Part shown: positions 34,722-47,879 of the stretch, piece by piece
Layout of the letters: the number at the start of each line of letters is the position of its first letter
How positions within the stretch are numbered: the first letter of the stretch is position 1
Source of the DNA: Viscum album
Taxonomy: Eukaryota > Streptophyta > Magnoliopsida > Santalales > Viscaceae
Assembly (NCBI GenBank): GCA_963277665.1
Contig: OY728137.1
Location: 1,170,462,670 to 1,170,526,669 of the forward strand
Direction: 5' to 3'
DNA length: 64,000 nucleotides
Program-made: the position numbers and the translations under genes
The notes under the pieces: model-generated
What the model was told of the DNA's origin: nothing
What the model saw: only the letters and a program-made list of their open reading frames with translations
Database searches by the model: none

Positions 34722-37700
34722 TATATCAACAAAATCCTTTTACAAAAATTTTAACATGAAATTTAACATAAAAAATCATTAAATACAAACTAATGATTGA
34801 AAATACGAGTGTATTCGGAAGACAATAAAAAAATTAAAAAAAATGAAACTAAAGAGAACATATTTATATTAGTCTCTATAATGATTCCCTAAAATACTTT
34901 TATATCCTATAATTTTATAGGATAAACTGGGGAATACATTGAAAAAAGGGGTGATCCAAAATCCCTGTTTGGGAATAAAAATAAAAATGAATCATAACAT
35001 ATGAGTCAAAAGAAATAACATGATAACTTAAAGACATGGATCATGAATAATCAAAAATTGGCATACAATAAAGAACATTGAATCATAATATATTTTCAAT
35101 ATAATAATGTACTAGTAATATATAACATGACATAAATAAGAGGCAATGCCAATTACCAAGATGATATCACATGGGGGACAAAGTCCCGTAATGGATTAGG
35201 TTTACCCATAATTCCATAAATAATGTCTCATTAGACACAAAATTTCACAATATATCATTGTTATATATGGGAGAACCCATCATAACAGGTAAATGATTAT
35301 TTATTACCAATAAATAAACCAAGAAAAAGGCATAAACAAAAGAATTACCCATAGAAAGAAGTGGGTTTAATAATCATGTCATAAGGAATATCCAAAGGGA
35401 ATATCATAATGGTTTACATGAAAAAAGGATTATATAATTATTTTAAGTTAATAAAGAAAACAAAAATCATAAATCATTATAAATTATATCCAAATGATTT
35501 GAATATGTGAAAAAGTGTGGTTAGATGACTTAAAAATGTGTCACTTGAGTGAGGATTTTTGGAAAAGAGTAATGAATATTTAATGTGGTTAATAAAATAA
35601 TAATTTATATGAAAATAAAAGTTAAATAAAATGGTGAAATATATATATATATATATGTATATTAATGAGTGGTTTTATATGACATGTACATTTTAAAACA
35701 TTTCTTGGAGTGGGACTTTTGAATAGGAAATGAAAAGAGAGAAGTTCCCTTTAATCAAATTTTTAAACGAAATTGATATGGAAACCATTGAAAAATCTAA
35801 ATTACCACTAAATAAAAGTTAAATAATCATGGATATTTTTTAAGCGATATATATAGATTATAAAAGAATAAAAATGATATAAATTTTGGGGAATATATAG
35901 AAAATGATACCCAAAATAAGAGAGCAGTTCGAAAAGATTCCTTACCTTATGTCTCGCTACATTATGAAATTATAATAAATTCCTTGATAACAAAATTATA
36001 TTAATTAATTATTTAACTTATAAACTGTTAATTTTTTTATATATAATAATTTTATTATGTTCCTTTAATACCATTCCCATTAGTTATCATGTTTAATTTC
36101 TTTTTTCTTGGTGCATTTGTTTCATGGTTTCTTGGTTAGTTCGATTGTGTATAATTATGGAAGATATTATAAAAAAATACCACTCCATATGTTAAATAAA
36201 ATCGTATTCATTAAATTCCATAAGATTAAATGTATGTATATATTTTTTTAGACATGTTGATGATTGATTTAATAAAATGTTATGGATAAGTGTTTAGTTT
36301 ATTTTGGCAGTTTTTCCGGCCATCTCAAACTAGTTTCTTATTATTGAATATTATGTCCATTATCATTCTATACTATAAAATAAAATAAAATATATTTTAT
36401 ATGTTTATTTTAAAAAATTATATGTGTAAAAAAATTCCTCGAAATCATTAGTTGAAAATGAATACTCATCATTCCAAAAGGCTGTTAAACAATATAATAT
36501 GAACAATTGTTCTATTTTTCATTGAATAAAAGGATATTATAAAAGTGGTGGATATAAGATAATAAAATATAAATAAAAAATATACTCTATGCATGGTACA
36601 TAAATTATTTTGAATTTTTTATGACGCAATCATGGGGAAGGTAGAAGAAGTAAAGAAAAGAAAAGAGGTAGTTTGATAATGTTACCTCCTGAATATCACA
36701 TACTTTAATGACCCCTTAAGAAACATGGAATTGTTCTTTTTCGGATACCAACAGAAGATGTAAATGGGGGAGAGTGGGTAGGATAGTTTTTGTTAGATAT
36801 TTGGAAATATTAATTTCTTAGACGATGGGAGGAGAAGCGGTGGTGAGGGGTGGTAATTATAAGGGGAGAGGATGTATATTTTTGAATATTATATTCATTA
36901 GTTTATTATTGTGAATGATGACTATAAAAAGTGTTAATTATTACGACTGTATATATATTAAATAGTGTATGTAAATTCATAATAATGGGGTTTTACATCA
37001 TTCATGACTCAAAAATTCATACATTTTTTATATAATGATAAATATCCATATTTCATTATTCAATAAAAATTAAACTATTTTATAAAAATACAAAAAAAAA
37101 CACCCAAATATTTTTACAATGTTCATAATTTAAAAATGGATCCTATTTTAAAAAAATAATGATCTAAACATGAAAATTTAATTTTTTATATAAAATTATC
37201 AATTATTCAAAAAATAATGATTCTAATATTATAATTGATTTTATGGCCCTTTGAAAATTTACTTATGGTATTATAAAATTATAAAATTATTTCAATAAGA
37301 CAGAAACTTATTTTTTGAATCCGTTTAATGAAAATAAATTTTATTTTTAATCATAATATTCATTATAAAATTTCAATTCAAGCATTTAGCTTTTACAAAT
37401 AAACAAACACATAATTTATCATTTTAAATACATTTAGTCTCTTGTACCATGATATTGATATATAATTCATAAAATCTTTAAGATACATAAATATTAAACA
37501 TCCATATGTAATTTTTTTATTCTAATGGTTAGGGTACTATTCCTAATAATCAGATTACAATTTCAATTGTCAGGTTACTATTACAACGACCATATTAGAA
37601 TTCTAATGGTCAGATTTGTAATGGTTATATAGTTTCAATAATTTCTTTAAATACCTCTCATATTATTCATTATTCATTAACTTCAATTTTGTCCAATGTT

Positions 37701-38012
37701 TATATATATATTCCTACTAAAAATGAATATTTCATTACTAATATTATTTTTTATTTTGATTGTTTTATTCATGAGTGCGGTCATTCCATTGGATTGAGCA
37801 TATCCAAATATTCTTATATTACTTAGCTTATTTTCTATTTTTGTCCCACTGAAATATTTATAATTATTATTTTTTTACTTTCTAAGAAATGTATAATTTT
37901 TAATTTGCGAGAATAGTGATTTGTTGGTTTCTCTATGTGATGTATTTTATTTATACTACCTAACATAATTATGTGAAGGGAGATTCCATTGATAAAATTA
38001 TGTATCATTAAT
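34722..38012 (-). repeat. 5' LTR of element B (unbroken copy)
   Basis: The partner of 15161-17860 plus 29396-29945. It begins TATATC next to the primer site and ends around 38012 next to A's gag. It contains an AT dinucleotide run near 35640-35657. The empty C insertion site is visible near 37455 (CTTGTACCATGATATTGATA). The exact right end is uncertain by a few bases, and I could not find a target-site duplication for B. Confidence 0.78.
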
Positions 38013-38405
38013 GTTCATGTATTCTCTCAACCACCCACTTGAACCATGTATTTGGTCTTATGGATCAACACCTACACCAAATCTCGATTAAGAGGAGGGT
38101 TTTCCTGTGGATTAATCTCCACTTCATCCTCTCTATTCCTAAACAAGCCCCTTATGAGAGGAATTGTCTAAAAAAACACAATATTTATCAAGAATCATTC
38201 AACCTCAAACACATCAAATAAACTAGAGAAACAATTATCCAAAAAACACCATAAATCGGCTTAAAATATAATAAAAAAATCTCAGACCACCCATAGAAAT
38301 AGGAGGTTTGACTTAAAAAAGAACTATTTTGGCACTCCCCCATTCATACCTCTCAATTAACAATGGTATTAGCTCATTTTTACCACTGAATCCTAAATAA
38401 AAATG
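38013..38405 (-). pseudogene. Element A gag N-terminus and leader, separated by element B
   Basis: On the minus strand a gag-start-like segment (GLFRNREDEVEINPQENPPL) at about 38155-38095 is followed towards 38013 by HGSSGWLREYMN. This leads naturally into the FMPNPLVFHGD block left of element B at 15130. From 38230 to 38405 it looks like an untranslated leader. The match rests on order and composition as much as on sequence. Confidence 0.5.
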
Positions 38406-38417
38406 ATCTAATACCAT
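38406..38417 (-). other. Primer-binding site of element A
   Basis: GATCTAATACCA is the complement of TGGTATTAGATC, two or three changes from TGGTATCAGAGC. Three bases separate it from the LTR, as in T1 and D. Confidence 0.65.
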
Positions 38418-38420
38418 TTT

Positions 38421-40683
38421 GTAATGATCTAAACATGGTCAATCCAAAATGTCTCATCATCTACCTTTCCAAATGGCTCTAAGTGCATTCTTGATCACCA
38501 TGCGATGGTGATGAGTATATAAAATACCCCACCATCTCCTAGTTATGGTTTCACCATTGGTAAATCGGATTTCCCATCCATGGAATGGTTAGAACATACC
38601 ACTATCATTAGATTCAATGATAAAAATGAAACATCTAGTCTATGTAAAGAAGACTAAGTGAATACAATTGTCTAAAACAATCAATAATATAAAAAATTAA
38701 CTCAACCAGATCTCTACACATGGTATCTCAAATAAACCACTACAACCAAAAGAACTAGAACAATTAATAAAAGAAAAAATATTTATATCTAAGAAATAAA
38801 AAATCACAAAACAACTCTTTATAATCGAACCCAATTATAACCAATATCCTCCATCAACCAAAAAAATAAGTTAATCAGGAGGAGACACCTGGGTATATGG
38901 TTCCCTTTTCATTACCTATTTCCTAAAAATCATAGTCTATAAATACCCAATAGACCAAGTAGTGTATACGGAATTAGACCTTGTATAATTACACTTTTAA
39001 CCTACATTAGTGTTTTAACCATGAAAACTAATAAACTTGTTTGAATACATTTTTATAACTAAGCCACTTTTGAAAACATATCAGTTCTAGAAAAACCATT
39101 GAAATCCCTTTGGGTTTCTATTTCTAACAAAACCAATTTTACCAAATAAAACAAAAACATGCTTCATATAGATCGAAAAACCAATGGCATAATATGATCA
39201 ACATAATCAACAAGGCATAAAAAAGGGTGAGCATACCATAAAAAATATGTAACCACGTTAATTAAAAATGGGAATAATATATCTCATCATATCAGATTAG
39301 TACTAATTAAACGTATAAATCATATAAAACAATCTATAATTGGTAATATGTACCTAAGTATCTAAATATCATTCCTATTATGAGTGAGTAAAAAAGTATG
39401 CTAGACATCTATGAAAATGGAAGCATTCACGATATTTCTTGGGAATAACTCCAAGAGTACATACAGTCTCTCAGAAACTGATAAGGAATATATCATTGTA
39501 TTGTTACCCAAGGTCTCTCATGGTCCCTTAGAAACCTAAATGGATTCCCACAAGGCCCCTCATAAAAACCATTCGGTGACACCCCAGTTAACCCATGTGA
39601 TACTTCCATTCGAACGTGATCACATAAAGGATCACATATAATATAATATATACCATAATCCATTTCATCAAAAAAATCACATTTTATCAAAACATCTTTC
39701 CCAAGGTAAAATAATTTCTAAATCAAATTTATAAATCCCTTTTTTAACAATAAATATTGTTGAACTATTTTGATGAACATTTAGTGTGTAAATATTCCAC
39801 ACCCAATTTTAATACTCCCTTTAAATGATCAAATATCCAAAGTGATCCATCAATCATATCAAACATGGAATAAAAATCAATAATAAATCATTTCAATGAA
39901 AATATAGGAAACAAAATATAATGGTGAATATAAATTTATTGGTATGCCCATGAAAACAACCTAAATAGAAAAACCTTCCTCAAATATAGTCCCAACCTCA
40001 TCACTATTAATGATGAACACTCATAAGATGGAGAACAAGAACTCACACACCTAATGAAAAAGGAAAAAACCATTTACCCCATTACATCCGCTATATTTGG
40101 ATTAAATAACCCCTAGTGTTCAATATCTCTCTCAAAATGGAGGATCAACTAAGAATAGGTTTAAAGGAGGAAGAAACCAATAAGAAAAGTGATTAAATCA
40201 AGCCAAAGAGTATGATTTACAAGGAAAAAGCACCAAGGAAGAGGAGAAGAATCTAGAAGAAAAGGGAGGGGAGATGAACATGATGAGAGGAGAAACAATG
40301 ATGCAAAATGGATATAAATGTAATGTGGGAAAAAGGTAAAAAACAATTTTTACATGAATTGGACATGCCAAATGTTTTTTAAAACCATACACCAACTATT
40401 TTGGTGCCACTATCGATCCAAAAATATGTGTTGTACAGTTACCCCAAGGTGTTATATGGTTTGGATAAATATGTTCCAACTAGAAAAATCTCCACTATAA
40501 CCCTCTATATCCCCCTTGCATGGTTATCTACACAGTTAGACAAACTGTGCGCTAACTATGCACCCTATGTTTTCCTCTATAAAATCTCCATCTTTGATCC
40601 CAGACACCTAGGAACTCCATGAAAAACCCAAAAAATACAGAAAACATAAAATTTGATATAACAATGACCTGGTGGGTGTCACA
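38421..40683 (-). repeat. 5' LTR of element A (about 2.26 kb)
   Basis: In minus orientation it starts TGTGACACCCACC (complement of 40683 back) and ends ATTACA at 38421. Its right part aligns with 10005-10784, A's other LTR. Terminal TG and CA, the primer site at one side and the pairing LTR 28 kb away fit a gypsy element stretched by nested insertions. The left boundary is inferred from the primer site. Confidence 0.72.
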
Positions 40684-43600
40684 CATAATTTAAACGTTTA
40701 TTAAATTACCCCTTGTAATATAGACTTATGCTCAGTGATTTTGACATTTAAAAATTCTTTTCAGAAAAATACACATCATAAAATTGTTCAATAAAACATT
40801 ATATTGAAAACATGAAAATGAAATTATTAATTTCAGATTGAATAACACATAAAAAGATTTCTAAATAGGAGAAAATTGGTGAAATGTGAAAATATAGATA
40901 TTGAAGAGGATGCTAATGAACCGAGATTATTTGAAGGTGATAAAAAACATGGGGATGAGAATGTTAACCACTATAAAACCGTAAATATATATTGATTTAA
41001 AGGACCATTGGTTAATCAAAAATGAAAGTAATAGGATTATTTTTTTTTGACTCGAGATATTTTTACTTAATTTGATGGTATTTTTACTATCATGGTAGAG
41101 AACAAAAAAAATATACTTATTTTATTTCATTCCATTTCATAATCAAAATATCATCCTCTTGGTGTGCATCGATAAATATCCACTTCATCTGTTATTCCAT
41201 GAAATGAAGATAATTTTTTCACGCTTAGATCACAAAAGGATTATAAGATCCATAAATGAAAAATACGTTATTCTTTCTATATCTGGTTATCATAAAAAAC
41301 AAAATGGTTTGTACAAGATATCCAATATGCCTAAAAATTTATACGGTGAAATAACACATTAATCTCTAAAACCTTATATAAGGATCAACTTAGACCATTC
41401 CATAAATTCTTAACTTTAAAATCGTTCCAAAATAAAAAAATTTATAAATATGGTCTCTAAATTTCCAAAAATCATCATAACAAAAATCCCTTAAAGATCA
41501 TAATGTATATATTAATTGTTACATACCGAATATGGGAATAACTTGGTTATATATTATCATAAAATAGTTTAATCACCAATGTTATATGAAAATATCAATG
41601 GAAATATACATGATTCCTCAATACATAAATAAAAAAATGGATTGTGGAATATTTTCATTAAATCTTAAAATCCTCTAAATCCCATCAATGATGACATAAA
41701 CCACTTTTTCATAAAATCATCAATAAGTTCCAAGGTCATCAATAATATCCAATTTAATTTATCTCTATTAGTCATACATTTATTCAAACTAAACACCATT
41801 ATCTCAAAATGTGGAACATATTAGATGTTATATTTCCCCTTATCACTTGTTTTCCATGAAATATCAGTGTTACATTAAATACCTTTTTTAGGATATCATG
41901 ACCGTTAAAAATATTCATTGAAATACATAATGCATAATTTCTATAGAACAATCCATATATAATTAATTATTTATATAATATTATTCTTGACTTATTATAC
42001 ATAATGAATTCATTCATTCTACTCCATTCTTAAACCATTATGTGGGCTTCATCATCTTATTCCTTAATACCTCCTTTCTTTAATATGTCATTTATTGTGT
42101 ATTGATGACCAATAATAAAAAAATTTCTCATAAAATCATTCACGTAATCTTCTTGAGCTTTCATCCTAGGACATTTATTTTTATAATTCCTATACTTTCC
42201 TCTTTCAAAACAATCAACCAGCAATTATTCCTTAGAGAAACTATTATTATCAAACTTTACTATCATTGAAATTTTAATCTTTCCTCATAAATTATTTACT
42301 CTATACCCTTCTTCTCTACAGACAAAAAATATTCTCTTCCATTTGAGACATTCCACTGTGTAATTATTCCAAAATTCTCAACATATAAAAAAACAAATCT
42401 TTTTCCCTCTAACATCACTACCACCTGAGATCTGAACAATCTCTTTTTACCCTTATCTTGTGGTTCTGAGATTTTGTTAAGGTTAATTTTGTTAATCATA
42501 TATCATGATAAATGAATAGGAATGATAAAAATTTTCTTTACTCCACCCAATATTCAATTTAGTTTCTTAAAAATGTTATCATTATAAAAATAAACCATAT
42601 TTAGAAAAAATAAGGATGGCATCATTGGATCATATCCCCAATAAATAATATGTAACATCAAATGATTTCATCTTATATGGAAAATTATATTGAAAGATAA
42701 TTTTGAAAATTTCTATAGGAAAATATCAATTTTAATTAGAAACCTCTTATTTAGAGTATTAAAATTTCATGAATATTATAGAGAACATTTTTTTAAATTA
42801 AAATTGAAATATTGTAAAAGAAATTACCAATAATTGAGTGTTCATGACCTTGGAAAATTGTGTACAATAAAACAACGATTACTTTCACATTTTTAGAAAA
42901 TGTAAAGAGTACATCAATTAAAAAATGAAAATATTATTCATTTTAAACAATTTTTTAAAAATTAAAACCTGGGTAAAAATTTCCTTAAACAATCATTTAA
43001 TAGTTTTAAATTATTTCTATTAAAAAAATTAGAAAATATGGACATGGAAGACAAAATATTTTTGACCAAGGATCGAAATAAATTTTATTCAAAAAATATT
43101 ATTTTTTATATTGAGGAATAAAATAGAAGAAAATGAAATGGAAATATTTATTCTCTATAAATAACAATATGAAAATAAAATTAATTATTTTCTTCCAAGA
43201 TATATCATAATATTTCACCATTGAAATCATAATCACGAGCAATCATGATAAACAAAGAGAGTGTATCTTAAAACACTTATGGCATTGGTAAGTTTGGAAT
43301 CATAAGCCCAAAGAAATATATAATCATAGATTCATATTTATATCCCCTGATTTTCTTCAGATTAATCATAAAATACATTCATGGGTAGTATACACACTAT
43401 AAAAAAGAAATGAGTGGTTTTTATGCCATATTTCCCATAAAAATGAACATGTGATTAAAATACCTTACCTTTTTTGGTAAATTTTGATTCATAGGATACA
43501 TAAAATAATAAAATTTAATGAAACATTAAATATAATTATAATAAACAATCTCAAGATATAAAATGTAAAATAGACTCTATATAACACCTCATAAAATAAG

Positions 43601-43949
43601 AGAGATGCATATTATAACTTATGTCCCAATGAAGATAATTTGAGATGAAATTACATTACCTCAAGTCATGACATACTTAATAAAAGTTCCAAACTACTAT
43701 ATAATAAATAATATTTTGTTATATATCAATTAATGAAACTTAATAATATATATCATATCATAAAATTTTTAATTATTACCTTATATTACCTTTTTATTAA
43801 CAGTTCCATGTTAAAATGACCTTTTAGGTAATAATTGATTTGTTATTCATGTATGTTTTGGATTTTTGTTTTTAATCATTTAATTTTGATCATGGTCCCA
43901 TAATATCAATAATTTTAACCATGATATAAATAAAATATATATAAATTAT
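40684..43949. other. AT-rich stretch right of element A, little identifiable
   Basis: There is no gene and no long open frame. One minus-strand trace near 42222-42166 reads DCFERGKYRNYKNKCPRMK, similar to a CCHC zinc knuckle with one Cys and the His replaced, possibly a copia-type gag relic. The rest gives no recognisable protein or repeat. Confidence 0.5.
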
Positions 43950-44000
43950 ATAGTTATTTAAATTATTCCATTGAAGTTTGAGAGATAGAATGAATTACAC

Positions 44001-44425
44001 ACTTTATAGAGACAATATTCTGTATGAACACATGAACGATGTTCCCATTTTCTTAAAAGATGAAATGAAAGAAAGGTAAATAATATATCAAAATTAAATA
44101 ATTAATTTGTTATAGATATCATATATATTCATTAAATCTATCCTTATTAACATCTAGGAAAAAATAAAATGAGAAACATATCGCATTGCATTGTAGAGTA
44201 GGTAATCCACCTATATGAATGAGAGATGTTATTTATTTTTCAAGGGATTGAATGGTATGAAGAGATATGTGATATTATAATTATATAAGTATAATTATTT
44301 CATAAATATAATATAAATATGTGAAATAAATCATTATATCCATCTATGAGAAGAGGTTAGGGAAACAAATTACATCAGTTCATGAGGCGGTAGTCCGCTA
44401 TACACATGATCAGAATTTTGTTTCC
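44001..44425 (-). repeat. Three C-type hairpin repeats in reverse orientation (element F fragment)
   Basis: The complements of the segments at 44001-44052, 44171-44236 and 44363-44425 match the hairpin repeat of element C, for example TTCATGAGGCGGTA against TTCATGGAGACGGTA. The spacing is about 187 bases. This implies an old LTR of the C/E family on the minus strand. I could not place its ends. Confidence 0.65.
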
Positions 44426-46149
44426 TAGTTGATAGAAGAGGAGATGGATATAGGTTATTTCATAAAAAAATAAAATTTTAATATATTTTAGATACTGGAG
44501 TTGTAATATATTTAATATTAAATCTTGAATGAAGGTGGTAAGAGGAGAACCAAAATGAACGAGCTTAGTGATGAAAATTACCCTTGTTTAGAAAAACCTC
44601 CTTTGGATCTCTTATCAAGGACCCTAGGGTGAGTATTTTGGGAATCAATATAGGTATATAATATTTAAAAGGATGTTTTCTGGAGATTTTGGTAGGTTTT
44701 GGTTGAGAAAAATGGCTTAATAGGTGTGAATAAGTGAAGGGAGGAGGACCCATTTTATAATTGAGGGGAAGGAACATTTTTTTAAATACCGAAAAATATT
44801 AAATAATGGGAAGTAATTCTCAATAGATGTTCCTAAAAAATTGATAAATAATTGAGTTTTTTGAAATATAGGGTCTCTAAACACTTATAACACAAAAACG
44901 TTTTAATCATTTCTTTCTTTAATCTCTATGTTTTACTTACATTTACCATTTTAGATTTCAATGCACTAAATAGTTTTTTATTTACCTATGTAATATATTC
45001 TCTAATATTATAAATTAATGATATTAATTATATAATTTGGAATTAATAATTATAAATACGAAATAAAATTTATAAAATCAATATAGTATGTGTGTTGAAA
45101 ATTAATTTTAACCCATGCACTTGTAATGTGATAAAATTGGTTTTATCCTTAACCAGAATAATTAATTTTGTAAACAAATAACTATTCATTATTTCAAAAA
45201 ATTAACTTTACATTACCAAAATTTATAAAATATTCTAATTAAAAATATTTAATTAATTTTATCAATTTCAATACATATAATTTGTAGAATTTAATTTTAA
45301 ATTAAACCCACAGATGCGATGGAAAACTGTTTTTCCTAAGAAAATGTTTTATAGGATTATGAAATTTTTATATCTAAATTAAACTAAAAAATGATTTTAA
45401 TGAAATAAAATAGATTAATAATTAAATAATTAAACTAATTTAGATTTTAATTTTTTTAATAATGATGTATCTTTGCAAATATTTAAATTAATAGGCAGTT
45501 TTCAATAAAAAACCCTATTTTTTCTCTATTCAATGAAAAATATAATATTTCCAAAAAAAATCAAATCATTCGTCATCATATATTTTTTAAATTTCCTATA
45601 TAATTAATGAAATTAATTTTTCAAAATAAAATTTAAAAAATGGTCAATAATTAATTTTAAAATACGTGCACATATTAAGATAAACCCTCTTTTAAAAAAT
45701 ACATTATTAAATGTTAAATTAGATTAATTTTTATATAGCATAGAAAAAATATTAGATGAATTGTAAATAAAAGTGATTTAATATAATATATATATATATA
45801 AATATATTATTCAAATAGTTCACCTCTAGTGAATAATTTAATTTATTAATATTAAAAAAATTTGTGCAAATATTTTTTTTAAATGTATATCCTTTATTTG
45901 AAAATGATATTTATTTCCATTTAATGTAAAGTTATGAAAAATTTATTCATTTTATTTATGAGAAAACCATATATTTTTTGCATTGTATTTTTTTTCTCTT
46001 TATACCCCCCAATTTAACGACTAGGTTACAACAACAAGGTTTAAAGAATAATATTAGTATTATATTTCTTTTCTCTAAAAGATGTTGTTTTGGGTAAAAA
46101 ATATATTTATATAGTTAAATTTATTTAAAAAAAATATTTCATATTATCT
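44426..46149. other. Very AT-rich stretch, no gene
   Basis: Mostly A/T runs and short AT repeats (for example near 45784-45800). GGTTACA at 46025-46031 might mark a decayed LTR start on the minus strand, but nothing confirms it. Confidence 0.5.
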
Positions 46150-47770
46150 CATGGCATTACAATCATCAATCCCAATATACTGTGTAAAAACTTAGTGGAA
46201 TATCTTTGTTGGAATAATAACTCTGGGACATCTATATAATGGTATGTAATAACCTTGGAAGGTAAGCCACAAAAGCCCAAACTAATTGACTATTCCCACT
46301 AAAGACCCCGAAATAACTTGAAAACTAGCATGTGGAAGGAATTCTATCCTCTAGAAGGCTCGAACATGCCCACCAAAGACAACACAAGCCCCTAACAACA
46401 TTCTTGTGGTAGTAATGTCAATATATTCCTAAAACCAATGTAAACCCATCTCTAAATCCATGGTATCCCATCGACATAATGAATGATCTATTTGAAGGGG
46501 GTTTTCATAACCTCTTTATAAGAAGTATTCATGACCTCTACAAAGGGAGTATTCATGATCACCCATATGGTGTCTTCTTTTCAACCAAAATAACCACCAT
46601 CCTATGGGTGTTTTTAATTTCATATAAAAAAACTCTTCAATGGAGTATTCCATCTCAAATAACATAAACACTACCCCTATGAGAGTTTTCATAATTACTC
46701 ATAAACATAAAGTAAAAGAGGGTAAAATGAATTCCCAAACCCATCATCACTATCCATAGATAATAATATAAAAATTATGGAATGGTTTATAAGTTGACAC
46801 TTTTAACCATCACTACCTATGTCTCACACACCCACCCAAGGCCAAATATGATTCAGAAAACCTACTTGGGTCCCCAATACGAATATGTAGGCTGAGACAG
46901 CCTATTGGTGGTCTGTAGTCTCAATCAAGACACTTAGGGAATAAACCATCTCATAGGGTATTTCACACCCCTTGAAAACATCATAAGTATAATACGACAT
47001 AACATACAAAACATAGTGTTACATATCAACAACATCAAGGGAGATGGCTCACGACCCATTTAGAGAAAATATATCCATGTTCGGCTCACTCACTTAACCA
47101 AAACCCACCACCTTATGGTCTATTAAAATAGGATAAACACATCTCAAGGTCCCACTAAAGGTCTTCTAGGTCCATCCATCTCAATTAAAGATGCAACCAC
47201 TCTTGGATGTATGTAAATATAGAAAGGAAGGGGAAAACAAGTATAACAATTTCAATTTAACATAAGAACCCCATTCAAAGGGTTTTTATCATCAAGGGAA
47301 CAAATTAGAATCATGGGATCAACCAATTATGACTGAGAGATATAAGACAATACATATAGTATAACATGTCCAAGGAACATGTGAAATGCACTTAAGGTCC
47401 AATAATTAAATTAAATAATAAATCCAAATTAAACATTTCAAATAATTGATTAAAATGGTACAACACTTATGTGGAATGTATATGTATAAAGTGATCTTTA
47501 ATAACCTGCGTTAAACCATAGGGTGAGTACCAATGAAATCCTACCTCATTCAAATCCATTACCCATTTCAAATTTTTCTATTGAAGGCTTCACCTAGGCT
47601 CACTAAGGCTAGTCTCGGCCCAACTAACCAGAGGCCAACAGCCTAAGGCTCAAATGACCTTGACACATCATCACTACTACCTAGAACCCCACAAGAGTTA
47701 CCCTATATACCCCAAAATCATCCTAGTAAAAATACCTATCAACCAAAATAATTTCATCAATTAATTTAAT
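46150..47770. other. Compositionally distinct block, unassigned
   Basis: This is less AT-rich than both sides and rich in CA/CC-containing words. It holds a short internal repeat (GTATTCATGA recurs near 46525 and 46550 and AGTATTCC near 46635). Its style resembles a minus-oriented LTR, but I found no partner copy in the window and no coding trace. Confidence 0.4.
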
Positions 47771-47879
47771 TAATATCGAAGGATTTGTTTAAAAAAAAAT
47801 GTTTTAGCTGCCCACTTCTAAAGGTGTGTTTCTTTTTAATTTTCAAAAAACCTAATGTGTTATGGTTTTAAGAATATTT

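Noticed and set aside
35640..35660. AT dinucleotide run as a regulatory site
   Set aside because: Short AT runs are common in this AT-rich DNA and nothing near it supports a function.
15156..38017. A target-site duplication for element B
   Set aside because: CTTAC on the left has no convincing match right of about 38012; the end of the LTR is uncertain and the site has decayed.
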